Position numbers and translations under genes: made by a program. Positions 63,464 through 64,000 of a DNA stretch of 64,000 nucleotides are shown piece after piece. Position 1 is the stretch's first letter. Each line of letters opens with the position of its first letter. The notes under the pieces were generated by a model that was not told the origin of the DNA, searched no databases, and was given only the letters and a program-made list of their open reading frames with translations. The stretch comes from Sediminibacterium sp. C3 (lineage in GTDB: Bacteria > Bacteroidota > Bacteroidia > Chitinophagales > Chitinophagaceae). Where the stretch lies: assembly GCF_000508085.1 (NCBI RefSeq), contig NZ_KI669560.1:464219-528218 (forward strand), written 5' to 3'.

Positions 63464-64000
63464 CTTAAATCATTATTTTCAGGTTGGTCTTTAATCGGAT
63501 TGTAAACTTCATTTAATTTCTCTGTTCCAGGTATCGGCTTTCTCAAATCTTTGAGATATTCAGCAAAGTCAACATACACGATTCTGCTACCATAATCTTT
63601 TCCAAAGATTGCTGCTGAGGCCACCATTGATTTTTTTCCACCTGTAATATCAATCGTAATGTTTCTTGTTGGATAATCGCTTAAACTTTCTTTTATAGTT
63701 TTGTAGATAGTTTGGAAATCATCATTCTCAAGAACTACAAGTTTGTAATTGGCTTCTAAATACTCGTCAAGGATTTGAATAATTTCTTCTTTGACTGGGT
63801 TTGAAATAATCAAATGAGTTTCAGGGTTAATTGCTTTTGCAGTTAGAATAATTGGCTCTGGACTAAAACCAAGTAATGAAACAAGTAATTCGCCTTCTCT
63901 GTTTTGAGAATACTTTTCAGTAAACCGTTCAATTACTAAATCAAAAATATGGTCGTAATAAAACCTTTCTGCTTGATCAGGTTTCCCTGTTCTTGAAAGT
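63460..64000 (-). CDS. CARF-domain protein, C-terminal part (cut by window edge)
   Basis: The minus-strand frame is open from the window edge to the stop at 63460, 179 codons; an apparent TTG start at 63813 is within this frame and not a real start. Reading from the edge, about 35 residues (containing PDQAERFYYDHIFDLVIERF) lead into a CARF fold: ELLVSLLGFSPEPIILTAKA, then HLIISNPVKEE and ITIDITGGKKSMVASAAIFG. The TGGKK motif matches CARF TGGTK. Its N-terminal effector or sensor domain lies outside the window. It overlaps the Card1-like gene by 4 bp. Confidence 0.78.
   Translation of the reverse strand, partial: LSRTGKPDQAERFYYDHIFDLVIERFTEKYSQNREGELLVSLLGFSPEPIILTAKAINPETHLIISNPVKEEIIQILDEYLEANYKLVVLENDDFQTIYKTIKESLSDYPTRNITIDITGGKKSMVASAAIFGKDYGSRIVYVDFAEYLKDLRKPIPGTEKLNEVYNPIKDQPENNDLR

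Noticed and set aside
63460..63813. 117-codon gene starting at 63813
   Set aside because: The supposed start is a TTG in the middle of an open frame that reaches the window edge, and the upstream residues complete the CARF fold.

Overview
This 64 kb window looks like chromosomal DNA of a Bacteroidota bacterium, probably of the Chitinophagales/Chitinophagaceae type. That assignment is an inference from content: a secreted M43 protease with a gliding-motility (CHU_C-type) C-terminus next to a PorP/SprF protein (type IX secretion), TAnnTTTG-like -7 promoter boxes, a serine palmitoyltransferase operon, SulP plus carbonic anhydrase, DUF6526 and DUF1080 proteins. No rRNA, tRNA, insertion sequence or CRISPR array was recognised.

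Region 1 (1-16.3 kb) is a defence and stress island. Reading leftwards on the minus strand, a WYL regulator is followed by a tightly packed series: rmuC, dinD, a Cas4-like/DnaQ-like nuclease fusion, the AbiE type IV toxin-antitoxin pair, and a type I restriction system (hsdM, hsdS, and hsdR cut by the window edge). HsdS carries five perfect 12-bp repeats between its two recognition domains, an arrangement known to alter target specificity when the copy number changes. On the plus strand lie an FtsK-like protein that has lost its P-loop and a probable toxin-antitoxin-chaperone (TAC) operon with a SecB-like chaperone. They are followed by an AAA ATPase, a divergent arginyltransferase-like gene and an AbiEi-Fic fusion with a degenerate Fic motif. 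Three copies of a 21-bp palindrome lie 28-33 bp upstream of rmuC, the WYL gene and the AAA gene, each at the same distance from a -7-like TTTG. I read this as the operator set of the WYL regulator.

Region 2 (16.3-33.7 kb) is metabolic. It holds a GH16 glucanase, a DUF885 protein, a hydroxyproline degradation cluster (epimerase, aldehyde dehydrogenase, DapA-family deaminase) and a GT2. A TonB receptor here carries both copper-ligand motifs of OprC (CxxxM and HxM) and sits beside a small Cys-containing protein. It ends with a D-amino-acid module (N-acyl-D-amino-acid deacylase, DgcN-like, DgcA/dipeptide-epimerase-like) and a SulP transporter with beta-carbonic anhydrase.

Region 3 (33.7-61.7 kb) is mostly envelope, peptide and glycan metabolism. 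It includes a probable ceramide operon (SPT, GNAT-like acyltransferase, NAD-dependent reductase), a double-esterase fusion, an SLC13 transporter with an amidohydrolase whose signal peptide is broken by a homopolymer frameshift, a phosphoesterase-glycosyltransferase-GH1 operon, a bactofilin, M1 and S9 peptidases, an FAD oxidoreductase, a sirtuin without zinc cysteines, the M43/PorP pair, a photolyase-family protein and a four-PAS histidine kinase.

Region 4 (61.8-64 kb) begins with about 490 bp of structured, gene-free DNA. It ends with two overlapping CARF-domain genes, one a Card1/Can2-like CARF nuclease, the other cut by the window edge. These suggest a cyclic-oligoadenylate signalling locus that continues beyond the window.
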